Source of the DNA: Paludibacteraceae bacterium
Lineage (GTDB): Bacteria; Bacteroidota; Bacteroidia; Bacteroidales; Paludibacteraceae
Reading direction: 5' to 3'
DNA: 64,000 nucleotides
Assembly (NCBI GenBank): GCA_024405855.1
Contig: JAKSNZ010000003.1
Location: 24,202 to 88,201 of the forward strand
Part shown: piece after piece, positions 51,920 to 60,752 of the stretch
How positions within the stretch are numbered: the stretch's first letter is position 1
Layout of the letters: each line of letters starts with the position of its first letter
Translations under genes and position numbers: made by a program
The notes under the pieces: generated by a model
Told to the model about the DNA's origin: nothing
Seen by the model: the letters and a program-made list of their open reading frames with translations, nothing else
The model's database searches: none

Positions 51920-53755
51920 TTATAACTTATCCTCCAAACTTTCTATCAACTTTGTTGCTCTGCCGTAAATTGCCTGCATTGACAGATTTTCATCATTGGC
52001 AGATGAGAAACGGGCGAACTCACAATCCTGCAAAGTATTAAGAAACTCAGTAATCACCTCATCCTTAACACCTTTTGCAGAGAGATTATCCTTAACATTA
52101 TCTTTTGTAAGGTCTGCTTGCGGTATTGAGAGTTTGTCACTCAAATAACCCCACAGAGCCTTCATAGTCTCTTCATAGAAATGGCTCTTGTCATTCTTCT
52201 TCATAAAGGCATTGGCACTCTTCAATCTTTTTACAGCCACCTTGCTTGCCCTTTTAGTCCTCTTAAGGGCGATATTTGCATTCTCACGAGCCTGTTTTTG
52301 CAAAATAATCAACAGCAAAACAAAAACTATCAAAGGAATCAGATAACCGGCGGCAAAACCTGCTGTTCCGTAGAAACCTTCACCTTTCATTTTCAGTGCG
52401 TTATCTGAATGTATATGCCTTATGTCACTTCCCAAATTCCTTACACTCTCCTTATTTGAAACTCCACTTGAAGCCACCACCTGAGTATTGTCAGCCACGC
52501 CCTCAACTTTAACACTATAATTTGGAGTGTTAGCGGTCTTATATTTACCCGTCTTTGGGTCAAACCAAGAGAACTCAATTCCCTTTATTTCAAAATCGCC
52601 GCCAAATCTTGGAATGGCAAGATACTCTATACTCTTACTACCCGATGCCCCGCCTGCGGTAACCTTGACATTATTCTCAACCTTTGGGTCATATACATCA
52701 AAATCTGCAGGGAACTCAACTTCAGGCGATTTCAAAAGTTTCAAGTTTCCGTTACCTGAAATATTAAGTTTTACAGTAACGGCATCGTTTGCCTTAACAT
52801 TCTGAGTGCTTATGGAACTCTTTACATCAAACTGCCCCACTGCTCCGTTGAAACTTTTTGGCGCCCCACTTGGAAGCGGCTTAACCTCAATTTTTGCAGA
52901 TGGTATTGTAAGAGATTTCTTTACATCCTGATATGAGTCAAAGAAACCATCAAATATGCTTTGCGAGCGACCCTGCACCCTCTCAACAATAACCACATCA
53001 AGTGAGCCTTTATCTATTTCAGCAGTTCCTGAATGTTGCGGATAAAGCAATGCCTGTTTCAGAATTATGGCATTGTAATTCATTCCGTTATAGTGCTCAG
53101 GCACAAATTGGCGGTTCTCATCCAACTCAATATCCTGCACATAAAACCCTTTGTATTCAGGAAATTTTACATTTGCAATATCCCTAATATTATACCTTGT
53201 GTAAAGTTTATATGTAACAAGGAACGCCTCCTGCTCATAAACATTTGTCTTTGAGATAATTTGACGAATGAACAGATTGTTGTCGCCAGCCTTTGAAGTT
53301 TTTGAATCTGCATTATTCAAAGTTGCTCCGCCTTGCGATGCCTGTCCCTGTTGTTGTGCCTCCGATGCCTTATCAGCAGGCAACACCTTAATTGTCAGTG
53401 AATTGGAAGTATATTTTTCTCCGTTAACAACTATTGTTGCACCTGGTAATGTATATGTGCCCGGATTGTCTGAAACCAACACGTATGTATAGGTAATGGA
53501 CATAGACTTAGTCATACTGCCATTAATGATTTGGACACTTGAACTGTGTGATGTTGAAGGTCCCATCAAAACATTAAAGTCAGTCATTTCAGGAGCCCTG
53601 AAGTCCTTAGACTCCTGATTTACAGTATATGACAGGGTAAACCTATTGCCAACCACCACCGCTGACGGTGCACTTGCCGTAAATTCAACATTCGCCCCCA
53701 ATGCCAGTAGTGGTGCAGAAAGTAAGGTTAATAATATTATTAGGTTTTTATACAT
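51920..53755 (-). CDS. batD: BatD: oxygen-tolerance family membrane protein
   Basis: Start at ATG 53755; an in-frame TTG six bases upstream is not favoured. 611 aa. Signal peptide IILLTLLSAPLLALGA, a large periplasmic beta-rich body (RFTLSYTVNQESKDFRAPEMTDFNVLMGPS is the family start), one helix near residue 460 and a cytoplasmic C-terminus. Member of the Bat locus named from aerotolerance work in B. fragilis. Confidence 0.9.
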   Translation of the reverse strand: MYKNLIILLTLLSAPLLALGANVEFTASAPSAVVVGNRFTLSYTVNQESKDFRAPEMTDFNVLMGPSTSHSSSVQIINGSMTKSMSITYTYVLVSDNPGTYTLPGATIVVNGEKYTSNSLTIKVLPADKASEAQQQGQASQGGATLNNADSKTSKAGDNNLFIRQIISKTNVYEQEAFLVTYKLYTRYNIRDIANVKFPEYKGFYVQDIELDENRQFVPEHYNGMNYNAIILKQALLYPQHSGTAEIDKGSLDVVIVERVQGRSQSIFDGFFDSYQDVKKSLTIPSAKIEVKPLPSGAPKSFNGAVGQFDVKSSISTQNVKANDAVTVKLNISGNGNLKLLKSPEVEFPADFDVYDPKVENNVKVTAGGASGSKSIEYLAIPRFGGDFEIKGIEFSWFDPKTGKYKTANTPNYSVKVEGVADNTQVVASSGVSNKESVRNLGSDIRHIHSDNALKMKGEGFYGTAGFAAGYLIPLIVFVLLLIILQKQARENANIALKRTKRASKVAVKRLKSANAFMKKNDKSHFYEETMKALWGYLSDKLSIPQADLTKDNVKDNLSAKGVKDEVITEFLNTLQDCEFARFSSANDENLSMQAIYGRATKLIESLEDKL

Positions 53756-53782
53756 AATCAATATTTAGTTGAAAGTTGACTA

Positions 53783-54466
53783 TTACCAATCCTTCTCTAA
53801 AGAACGTTGGGCAGGTTGCATTTGCATCTTCTCTTGAGTATCCTCCTCCTGCTCTTTAAATGCGTTCAATATCTGTTCAGCAGTCTCTTTGTCCATTTCA
53901 TTTTGGTCTTGTTGTTGTTGCTGCTGTTGTTGTTGCTGTTCCTGCTGGTCTTGTTTATCTTGTTGTTGTTCTTGCTGTTGTTGTTCTTGCTGCTGTTGCT
54001 GCTGATTTTGGTCTTGATTTTGTTGCTGTTGCTGCTGTTCCTGCATTTTCTGCTGTGCAAGAGCAAGATTATACCTTGTCTCATCATCCTTAGGATTCAC
54101 CTTCAATGACTTTTTATAGGCATCAATGCTTTGGGCATAATCTTCAGCCTTATAGTAGGCATTACCCATATTATGATATATGGATGCAAGTTTCCCCTTA
54201 TCCTGAGTCAGCGATGCCGCATTTTTGAACGCATCGGCGGACTCTTTATATTTACCTTGACTGTACAGGGCATTACCCAAATTGTAAGAACTCTCTACAC
54301 TTTTGTTGTCTTTTTGGAGAGCCTTTCTGTATTGGGTCTCACTGTCAACAAAATTCTCCTTTTTATAGAGTTTGTTACCTTTACGGATGTCAGGATTTGC
54401 ATTTTCAGCCATAACAAATGCGGGCAGAAAAGCCAAAACAAACGCAATATATAATAACTTCCTCAT
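53783..54466 (-). CDS. batC: BatC: TPR protein with poly-Gln linker
   Basis: 227 aa. Signal peptide ILYIAFVLAFLPAFVMA, TPR repeats (NKLYKKENFVDSETQYRKAL; NLGNALYSQGKYKESADAFKNA; MGNAYYKAEDYAQSIDAYKKSLKVNPKDDETRYNLALA), then about 60 residues dominated by Gln with Asn, Glu, Asp and Lys before a short C-terminal tail. The Gln tract is encoded by both CAA and CAG, so it is not a simple trinucleotide expansion. Confidence 0.9.
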   Translation of the reverse strand: MRKLLYIAFVLAFLPAFVMAENANPDIRKGNKLYKKENFVDSETQYRKALQKDNKSVESSYNLGNALYSQGKYKESADAFKNAASLTQDKGKLASIYHNMGNAYYKAEDYAQSIDAYKKSLKVNPKDDETRYNLALAQQKMQEQQQQQQNQDQNQQQQQQEQQQQEQQQDKQDQQEQQQQQQQQQQDQNEMDKETAEQILNAFKEQEEDTQEKMQMQPAQRSLEKDW

Positions 54467-54468
54467 AA

Positions 54469-55485
54469 TCAGAATAATTTTACACCTTTTAACAGCGGAT
54501 TACGCTTATCCATCATACACATTTCAACCAGCACAAGAATCAATGCAATAAACGCAAATGCCACATACTGCTCATTAAAGTTTGAAAAGACCTCTGTCTC
54601 CATTTCACTCTTTGAGAGTTTGTCAAGTTCCTTCTCCAATGCACGAACCGCTCCGTTGGCATTGTCCGCCCTGACATACGCACCTCCGCCAGCCGTTGCA
54701 ATGTCTGCACACATCTGCTCATTAAGTTTGGTGATAATTACATTGCCTTCACGGTCTTTTCTGAAACTATTTGTACCCTTAATAGGAATAGGACCGCCTT
54801 GAGGGGTGCCTAAACCCATTACATTAACGGTAACGCCCGCTTCCAAAGCCATTTTTGCCGCACTTACAGCCACCGCTTCATGGTCTTCACCATCGGTAAT
54901 TATTACTATTGAACGGCTTACATTCTCTTTTTCTGAGAACATGCCCATGCTCATTCTTATTGCTGATGCTATGTCTGTTCCCTGCAACGATACCATACCT
55001 GGATTAATTGAATTAAGGAACATCTTGGCACTGCCCACATCGGTGGTCATAGGCATCTGTACATACGCATCGCCGGCAAAAACAATAAGTCCAACCTTAT
55101 CATTGCTCAATTTATCAATCAAACGGCTCAACACTTGCTTTGCCCTTGACATACGGTCAGGCTTTACATCGTCAGAGAGCATTGAGTTTGAAACGTCAAT
55201 ACAAACCATCAGTTCTATGCCTTGATGCTTAACCTTCTCTTTTTTAGTGCCGTATTGCGGACCGGCAGCCACAAAAATCATAAGAGCCAATGCCACAAGT
55301 GACAAATAGAACTTGATTCTTGGGCGTGAATGAGAGACCTCAGGCATAAGTCCTTTAAGCAGTTCCTTATCGCCAAATTTTTTCAGCCTTCTGCTTTTCA
55401 GTATAAGTCCGTAGTAGAATATTCCTAATAACACAGGGATTAGGAATAACAAATACAATAGTTCTATATGTGCGAATCTGAACAT
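54469..55485 (-). CDS. batB: BatB: von Willebrand A-domain membrane protein
   Basis: 338 aa with two helices near the N-terminus and one at the C-terminus. The vWA MIDAS motif is VCIDVSNSMLSDD, with the later Thr/Asp in MPMTTDVGSAK and ITDGEDHEAVA. Cytoplasm-exposed or periplasmic placement is not resolved. Between batC and batA in the operon; 2-6 bp gaps. Confidence 0.93.
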   Translation of the reverse strand: MFRFAHIELLYLLFLIPVLLGIFYYGLILKSRRLKKFGDKELLKGLMPEVSHSRPRIKFYLSLVALALMIFVAAGPQYGTKKEKVKHQGIELMVCIDVSNSMLSDDVKPDRMSRAKQVLSRLIDKLSNDKVGLIVFAGDAYVQMPMTTDVGSAKMFLNSINPGMVSLQGTDIASAIRMSMGMFSEKENVSRSIVIITDGEDHEAVAVSAAKMALEAGVTVNVMGLGTPQGGPIPIKGTNSFRKDREGNVIITKLNEQMCADIATAGGGAYVRADNANGAVRALEKELDKLSKSEMETEVFSNFNEQYVAFAFIALILVLVEMCMMDKRNPLLKGVKLF

Positions 55486-55491
55486 CTTTAT

Positions 55492-56475
55492 TTAAGGTAT
55501 TGACCTCAATACCGTATTCTTTAATATCACTTCCGCTGCAATGCAAAGCACGGCAAGAAGTGCAAACCAATGAAACATCTCCTCTTTCTGACTGAACTCA
55601 TTTACATTGATAATGGTTTTTTCAAGGGTGTCAATATCACTGTAAATCTGTTCAAGTGACTTATTGTCTGTGGCACGAAAATACTTGCCACCAGTAACAT
55701 CGGCAATCTGCTGTAGTGTAGGTTCATCAATATCAACTTCAATATCTTGATACTGAACTCCATACGGAGTCTGCACAGGATATGGAGCCATTCCCCTCTT
55801 ACCTACACCTATAGTATAAATTCTAATGCCGAATGTCTTTGCAATCTCTCCTGCCGTAACAGGGGCTATCTCACCACGGTTATTTGAACCGTCAGTAAGC
55901 AGAATAATGACCTTTGATTTTGCCTGACTGTCTTTCAAACGGTTAATTGCTGTTGCAAGACCTGAACCTATTGCCGTTCCGTCCTCAATCATACCGCTCT
56001 TTGCACCACTCAGCAAATTTATAAGTTGAGCATGGTTGATTGTAAGCGGACATTGCGTAAAACTCTCCCCTGCAAACAAAACCACACCTATGTTATCATT
56101 ATCACGTTCATTAATAAAGTGCGTGGCTACTTTTTTAGCCGCCTCCAATCTGTTAGGTTTCAAATCTTCAGCAAGCATACTTGAAGATATGTCAAGAGAC
56201 ATTATTATATCAATGCCTTCTGTTGTCTTGTTGCTCCAGCGGTCACTTACCTGCGGACGTGCAAGGGCAAACACTATTGCCGTGTATGCAATAACTGACA
56301 AGATAAAAGGCAGATGCCTCAGATATACAGCAACTTGCTTTGGTGCTTTTGCAAACCCTGCAACTGATGATATTGTAAGACTTGCCTTAAATGATTTTCC
56401 TTTCCACACATACCAGCCAATAGCAGGTATGAGCAACACAAGCATCAGAAACCAAAGCGGACTTGCAAATGTCAT
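55492..56475 (-). CDS. batA: BatA: von Willebrand A-domain membrane protein
   Basis: 327 aa. Helices at residues 5-25 and 50-70, the vWA domain MSLDISSSMLAED (MIDAS), LTDGSNNRGEIAPVTA and a C-terminal helix WFALLAVLCIAAEVIL. Paralogue of BatB. ATGA overlap with the preceding BatD-like gene. Confidence 0.93.
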   Translation of the reverse strand: MTFASPLWFLMLVLLIPAIGWYVWKGKSFKASLTISSVAGFAKAPKQVAVYLRHLPFILSVIAYTAIVFALARPQVSDRWSNKTTEGIDIIMSLDISSSMLAEDLKPNRLEAAKKVATHFINERDNDNIGVVLFAGESFTQCPLTINHAQLINLLSGAKSGMIEDGTAIGSGLATAINRLKDSQAKSKVIILLTDGSNNRGEIAPVTAGEIAKTFGIRIYTIGVGKRGMAPYPVQTPYGVQYQDIEVDIDEPTLQQIADVTGGKYFRATDNKSLEQIYSDIDTLEKTIINVNEFSQKEEMFHWFALLAVLCIAAEVILKNTVLRSIP

Positions 56476-57431
56476 TTTTCAGCCTCCTTTCCTTCTTCTG
56501 CACTTGTCTCATTTTCTGGTACAGGCTGAGGCTTAGTCTTTTCAACAAATGCAAATGCATTAATCATAGACAAATTGTTTTCATCCTCAAGCGGTACAAA
56601 CTTTGCAAACTTAACAAGGTCTGAAAGTTCAAGCATATCCTTAAGCAGAGTTCTTACCTCTTCAAAATTCTTATCCTTCTTTACAAGTTCAAGTATCTGG
56701 TCTGTAGTAAGTTCCATTGCGTTTATACCAAATTGGGCATCGATGTATTCTCTTAAGACATCAGTAATTTGAGTGTAGAACAACTTAATGTCCTTTTGCC
56801 AGCCCTTTGCCTCTCTAATGCTTTCAAGTTTCTGAATGGCAATGGTATATGGAGGTATCTTTGGCTCCTCCTTTTGTGGGATTATCTCTATCTTCTTCTT
56901 GAACACATACTTCATAAGCACATAAACCACCGCTGCAATAATCACCAATATCAACAGCACAATTCCTATCCAATAGAACAACTCAGACCATGAGAACGGG
57001 GCGTTCATTATCTCCTTAATAGGTTTTATTTCAGCCTCTGCCTCCACCTGTACAGGGTCTACAAGCAGTCCTAACGGTTTTGATTTTACTGTTTCACTCC
57101 CCGATGCAAACTCAAGTGCCGGTATAAAATAGAATCCGCTGTCAAAAGCGGTAACAAGATAATTCACATTAACCTGGATTCTGCCGTCTCCGAGGTCAAT
57201 TGTATCGGGCTTGACAGCCTCAACAAGTTCAACACCTGCTGTAATGGTATCGGCAAACATAGGGCAACTTACCTTATCGCCCTTATTCTGTGTAAGTTCA
57301 TATTTAAGAGCGGCTTGGTCACCAATCACAATTTTTGACGGTTCAAGCCTGCCATATACGCTAATGTCAGCATTAGCACCCAACGCCATAGCCGATAAAG
57401 CCAAAACCAATATAAATCTAAAAATCTTCAT
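56472..57431 (-). CDS. BatD-like envelope protein of the bat operon
   Basis: 319 aa. Signal peptide FILVLALSAMALGANA, a beta domain (ADISVYGRLEPSKIVIGDQAALKYEL) of the BatD kind, one helix LFYWIGIVLLILVIIAAVVYVLMKYVF near residue 150, and a cytoplasmic helical part (ITDVLREYIDAQFGINAMELTTDQILEL). It occupies the place of the DUF4381-type gene in such operons. Exact family name uncertain. Confidence 0.75.
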   Translation of the reverse strand: MKIFRFILVLALSAMALGANADISVYGRLEPSKIVIGDQAALKYELTQNKGDKVSCPMFADTITAGVELVEAVKPDTIDLGDGRIQVNVNYLVTAFDSGFYFIPALEFASGSETVKSKPLGLLVDPVQVEAEAEIKPIKEIMNAPFSWSELFYWIGIVLLILVIIAAVVYVLMKYVFKKKIEIIPQKEEPKIPPYTIAIQKLESIREAKGWQKDIKLFYTQITDVLREYIDAQFGINAMELTTDQILELVKKDKNFEEVRTLLKDMLELSDLVKFAKFVPLEDENNLSMINAFAFVEKTKPQPVPENETSAEEGKEAEK

Positions 57432-57439
57432 GCATCTTA

Positions 57440-57502
57440 CACTAAATAAAGATCTCTCCCGTTGGTCGAGATGACGTATGTATAGGTCATTGTCTCCTTT
57501 GT
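57440..57502. repeat. AAAGATCTCTC hairpin block, second copy
   Basis: AAAGATCTCTC..TCGAGATGACG..AGGTCATTGTC as at 21423, here alone in the gap between the BatD-like and DUF58 genes. Hairpin arms ATCTC (57452-57456)/GAGAT (57468-57472). Confidence 0.65.
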
Positions 57503-57503
57503 T

Positions 57504-58370
57504 TCATCCTCTCATTCTGAACAACGAAATCAACGCCTTAACATAATCATCTGACGTGGAAACACTTACCATATCGACACCTGTTTTTGAAAACGATTTT
57601 GAAACAGTTTCTTGCTGTTTGTTCCATCTCTGTTTATAGAGTTCCCTTACCTTTTGATTTGATGTGTCAACATACATTACATTACCGTTTTCTGCATCCT
57701 CAACCTTTAACAGACCTACATCAGGTATATCTGTATCCTTTACATCATATACTTGAAGTGCAACCAAATCATGCTTTTTTGCGGCAATCATAAGTGATTT
57801 TTCAAACTCAGGAGCAATGAAATCAGATATAAGGAATGCAGTACAACGCTTCTTTATTGCATTTGTAAAGTACTGCAACACACATGAAATATCTGTCTTT
57901 TTGCTTTCAGGCTTAAACTCAAGCAACTCCCTTATTATATAAAGAATGTGTTTCTTTCCCTTTTGCGGAGCGATAAACTTCTCCACCTTGTCAGAGAAGA
58001 ATATTACACCTATCTTATCATTATTCTGTATAGCGGAAAATGCAAGCGTTGCGGCAATTTCAGTTATGACTTGACGCTTTGTATTCACCTCAGTTCCAAA
58101 GACACCGCTGGCAGATACATCAATGAGCAACATAACGGTCAGTTCACGCTCCTCCTCAAACACCTTTATGTAAGGGCGGTTGAATCGGGCGGTAACGTTC
58201 CAGTCAATGCTACGCACATCATCTCCAGGCTGATACTCACGCACCTCAGAGAATGCCATACCACGCCCCTTAAAGGCAGTATGGTACTGTCCCGCAAAAA
58301 TGTTTTGGGACAAACCTCTGGTCTTAATCTCAACCTGACGGACTTTTTTTAGTATCTCGCTGGTTTCCAT
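57504..58370 (-). CDS. DUF58 protein of the MoxR/Bat system
   Basis: 288 aa: QNIFAGQYHTAFKGRGMAFSEVREYQPGDDVRSIDWNVTAR is the DUF58 signature, followed by a vWA-like half with MLLIDVSASGVFG. No membrane helix. Co-occurs with MoxR ATPases throughout bacteria. A GGTGAATC-type array separates it from moxR. Confidence 0.92.
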   Translation of the reverse strand: METSEILKKVRQVEIKTRGLSQNIFAGQYHTAFKGRGMAFSEVREYQPGDDVRSIDWNVTARFNRPYIKVFEEERELTVMLLIDVSASGVFGTEVNTKRQVITEIAATLAFSAIQNNDKIGVIFFSDKVEKFIAPQKGKKHILYIIRELLEFKPESKKTDISCVLQYFTNAIKKRCTAFLISDFIAPEFEKSLMIAAKKHDLVALQVYDVKDTDIPDVGLLKVEDAENGNVMYVDTSNQKVRELYKQRWNKQQETVSKSFSKTGVDMVSVSTSDDYVKALISLFRMRG

Positions 58371-58375
58371 AGAAC

Positions 58376-58447
58376 AATGTTTAATCGGTTAATCGTGGAA
58401 TCGTTTAATCGATTAAACGGTTCACCGATTCACCAATTCACCAATTA
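58376..58447. repeat. GGTTAATC/GATTCACC short-unit array 4
   Basis: TTAATCGGTTAATCGTGG, GTTTAATCGATTAAAC, then GGTTCACCGATTCACC units; the moxR stop codon is at its edge. Confidence 0.8.
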
Positions 58448-59437
58448 AGGTACTTCCACCTTGTTCAAAATCTCTGACACAATCTCCTCTGATGTCATGT
58501 TATTTGCCTCAGCCTCATAACTTACACCTATACGGTGACGAAGCACATCGTGGCAAACAGCACGTACATCTTCAGGAATTACATAGCCTCTATGCTTGAT
58601 GAAAGCGTATGAACGGGCAGCCTGTGCAAGTGAAATTGAAGCACGAGGTGAAGCCCCAAATGAAATCATACCCTCAAGATTGTCTAATCCGTAAGCCTTA
58701 GGGTCACGGGTTGCAAACACAATGTCAAGAATATATTTCTCTATCTTTTCATCAATGTAAATCATACGTACAACCTCACGGGCGTCAAGAATCTCCTGTG
58801 GCTTAAGTACAGGCTTTATTTCAGCAGCCTTGCCGCTAATGTTCTGACGAATAATCAAACGCTCCTCCTCAAGTTTAGGATAAGAGACTATGACTTTCAA
58901 CATAAAACGGTCAACCTGTGCCTCAGGCAGAGGATATGTACCCTCCTGCTCTATTGGGTTCTGTGTTGCAAGTACAAGGAACGGAGCATCTAACTTGTAA
59001 GTTGTGTCAGAAAGTGTTACCTGACGCTCCTGCATTGCCTCAAGAAGCGCACTCTGCACTTTGGCAGGGGCACGGTTAATTTCATCGGCAAGAATGAAGT
59101 TTGCAAATATAGGTCCTTTCTTTACTACAAACTCCTCTGTTTTCTGACTATAGATAAGTGTACCAAGCACATCGGCAGGAAGCAGGTCAGGAGTAAACTG
59201 AATACGGCTGTACTTACTGTCAACAAGTTGTGCAAGTGTCTTAATGGCAAGTGTCTTTGCCAAACCAGGCACACCTTCAAGCAAAATGTGTCCGTCAGAG
59301 AGCAATCCTATCAGCAATGATTCCACAAGGTGCTTCTGACCAACAATAACTTTGTCCATACCCATTGTAAGGACATCAATAAATTCACTCTTCTTCTCTA
59401 TCAGTGAATTTAGTTCTCTAATGTCTACCGGCTGCAT
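58445..59437 (-). CDS. moxR: MoxR-family AAA+ ATPase
   Basis: 330 aa. Walker A LEGVPGLAKTLAIKT, Walker B NFILADEINRAPAKVQSALLEAMQERQVT, sensor LATQNPIEQEGTYPLPEAQVDRFM and the C-terminal lid GASPRASISLAQAARSYAF. It is the chaperone-like ATPase partner of the DUF58 and vWA proteins that follow. Preceded by an ATTGAAA array and an 85-bp gap after the HU/LysM-like gene. Confidence 0.95.
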   Translation of the reverse strand: MQPVDIRELNSLIEKKSEFIDVLTMGMDKVIVGQKHLVESLLIGLLSDGHILLEGVPGLAKTLAIKTLAQLVDSKYSRIQFTPDLLPADVLGTLIYSQKTEEFVVKKGPIFANFILADEINRAPAKVQSALLEAMQERQVTLSDTTYKLDAPFLVLATQNPIEQEGTYPLPEAQVDRFMLKVIVSYPKLEEERLIIRQNISGKAAEIKPVLKPQEILDAREVVRMIYIDEKIEKYILDIVFATRDPKAYGLDNLEGMISFGASPRASISLAQAARSYAFIKHRGYVIPEDVRAVCHDVLRHRIGVSYEAEANNMTSEEIVSEILNKVEVP

Positions 59438-59438
59438 A

Positions 59439-59474
59439 TCAATTGAAAATTGAAAATTGAAAATTGAAAGTTAA
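59439..59474. repeat. ATTGAAA heptamer array
   Basis: CAATTGAAAATTGAAAATTG then GAAAATTGAAAG: four ATTGAAA units just upstream of the moxR start on the minus strand. Confidence 0.75.
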
Positions 59475-59521
59475 TTATTTAACTATTTTAATTTACAAAT
59501 ATTGTGCCAAATGGCAATATT

Positions 59522-60478
59522 TTAATACTTTTCTGCAAGTTCCTTTGCTTTTTCAATACACTCAGGATTGTTAGGGTCAACAAGTTCTGCCGGCAAATCG
59601 GCAATCTTAAGTTCCATTCCCTTTGCTATATCGCTTGGACGGCGTAGCACATCACGGTTTGCATCATATACATATACCCAAAAATCCTTGCTTCCGTAGG
59701 CTCTGAATGCCACCATTGTAAGTCTGCTGCCGTCAATAACGGTAACAACCTCTCTTACAGGAGCATCCATTGCCATCTTATAGTTATAAGAATTTATGTC
59801 AAATTTTGCAGGTTCCTCTACCTGTTGTTCTGCCACTACTGTGGTGTCTTCTGCCACAATTTCAGTATCGGGGACTGCAATTATGTCACTATGCGGATTC
59901 TCTGCAACTACAGGCTCCACCTCTTCAACATCGTTGCCCTTATCTAACCAAGGTACTGAAATAATTTCCTTCTGATATGCATAATAAGCCAAAACACACA
60001 GAAGTATTATATTAATAATGACTATCAAGGTTATTATCAACCCCTTTTTGTTAGACGATTTTTGACTGTTAGTGTTTAATTTCTCCTTAGGTTTTTCCTC
60101 TTTGCGTTTTACCTCTGTGCCTTCAGGTTTTTTAGCCTGCTCTTTCTGAATTGACATAGGGCTCTCTAAAACTGTGGTCTGCAAATGTTCAAAAGGCTTG
60201 TTAACTTCTTCTTTAACAGCACTTTCAGGCGTAAATTGAACCTTATTGTGAGCAGGCAGAATAATCTCATTACCCGATGCCACATCAACGCTTTTACGCT
60301 CTTCAACCGCTATCACCTTAAATGTGCCAAGACCTTTTACCTTAGCAATACCATCTTTTTGCAAATACTCAGCAATAACGCCTACCAACTCCCTTACAAA
60401 CTGTTCTGAGAACTTTTTAGTCTGCTTAGACTCCCTTGCCACTATCTCAGATATTTCCTGTATTGATATTTTTTCCAT
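59522..60478 (-). CDS. Membrane-spanning protein: HU-like domain, one helix, LysM-like domain
   Basis: Start at ATG 60478 (MEKISIQEISEIVARES); an earlier ATG would overlap the HU gene. 318 aa. Residues 1-90 are HU/IHF-like (LVGVIAEYLQKDGIAKVKGLGTFKV; SGNEIILPAHNKVQFTP); 95-145 a Lys/Glu-rich linker; 146-166 a single helix after NKK, so N-terminus inside; 225-296 resembles a LysM-like module (LTMVAFRAYGSKDFWVYVYDANRD). It would tether DNA to the envelope. Next to the plain HU gene, which ends one base upstream. Confidence 0.85.
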   Translation of the reverse strand: MEKISIQEISEIVARESKQTKKFSEQFVRELVGVIAEYLQKDGIAKVKGLGTFKVIAVEERKSVDVASGNEIILPAHNKVQFTPESAVKEEVNKPFEHLQTTVLESPMSIQKEQAKKPEGTEVKRKEEKPKEKLNTNSQKSSNKKGLIITLIVIINIILLCVLAYYAYQKEIISVPWLDKGNDVEEVEPVVAENPHSDIIAVPDTEIVAEDTTVVAEQQVEEPAKFDINSYNYKMAMDAPVREVVTVIDGSRLTMVAFRAYGSKDFWVYVYDANRDVLRRPSDIAKGMELKIADLPAELVDPNNPECIEKAKELAEKY

Positions 60479-60479
60479 A

Positions 60480-60752
60480 TTACTTAACCTTGTTCTTATA
60501 TGTTTCACTTGGTTTGAACACAATGGTGAGTTTTGGGGGTATGACCATCTGTTTTCCTGTTGAAGGATGCACAAGCATTCTGTCCTGCTTTTTTCTCAGT
60601 TCAAATGTACCCAATCCCTGAAGTTGCACTACATTGTCTGCCGCCACATTTTTTACAATGACGGAAGTTACAGCCTCAAGCATATCTCCTGCAACCTTTT
60701 GTGTTACATCAAGACGCTTTGACAGTTCATTTATGAGTTCCTTATTATTCAT
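60480..60752 (-). CDS. HU-family DNA-binding protein
   Basis: 90 aa, standard HU length: LINELSKRLDVTQKVAGDMLEAVTSVIVKNVAADNVVQLQGLGTFELRKKQ and the arm region VHPSTGKQMVIPPKLTIVFKPSE. It overlaps the rimO stop (ATGA) and precedes the membrane HU-like gene. Confidence 0.93.
   Translation of the reverse strand: MNNKELINELSKRLDVTQKVAGDMLEAVTSVIVKNVAADNVVQLQGLGTFELRKKQDRMLVHPSTGKQMVIPPKLTIVFKPSETYKNKVK

Noticed and set aside
53807..54109. Plus-strand ORF rich in Leu/Val over the bat region, looking like a membrane protein
   Set aside because: It is the antisense reading of the BatC glutamine tract (CAA/CAG read as TTG/CTG); no promoter, and the minus-strand gene is clear.
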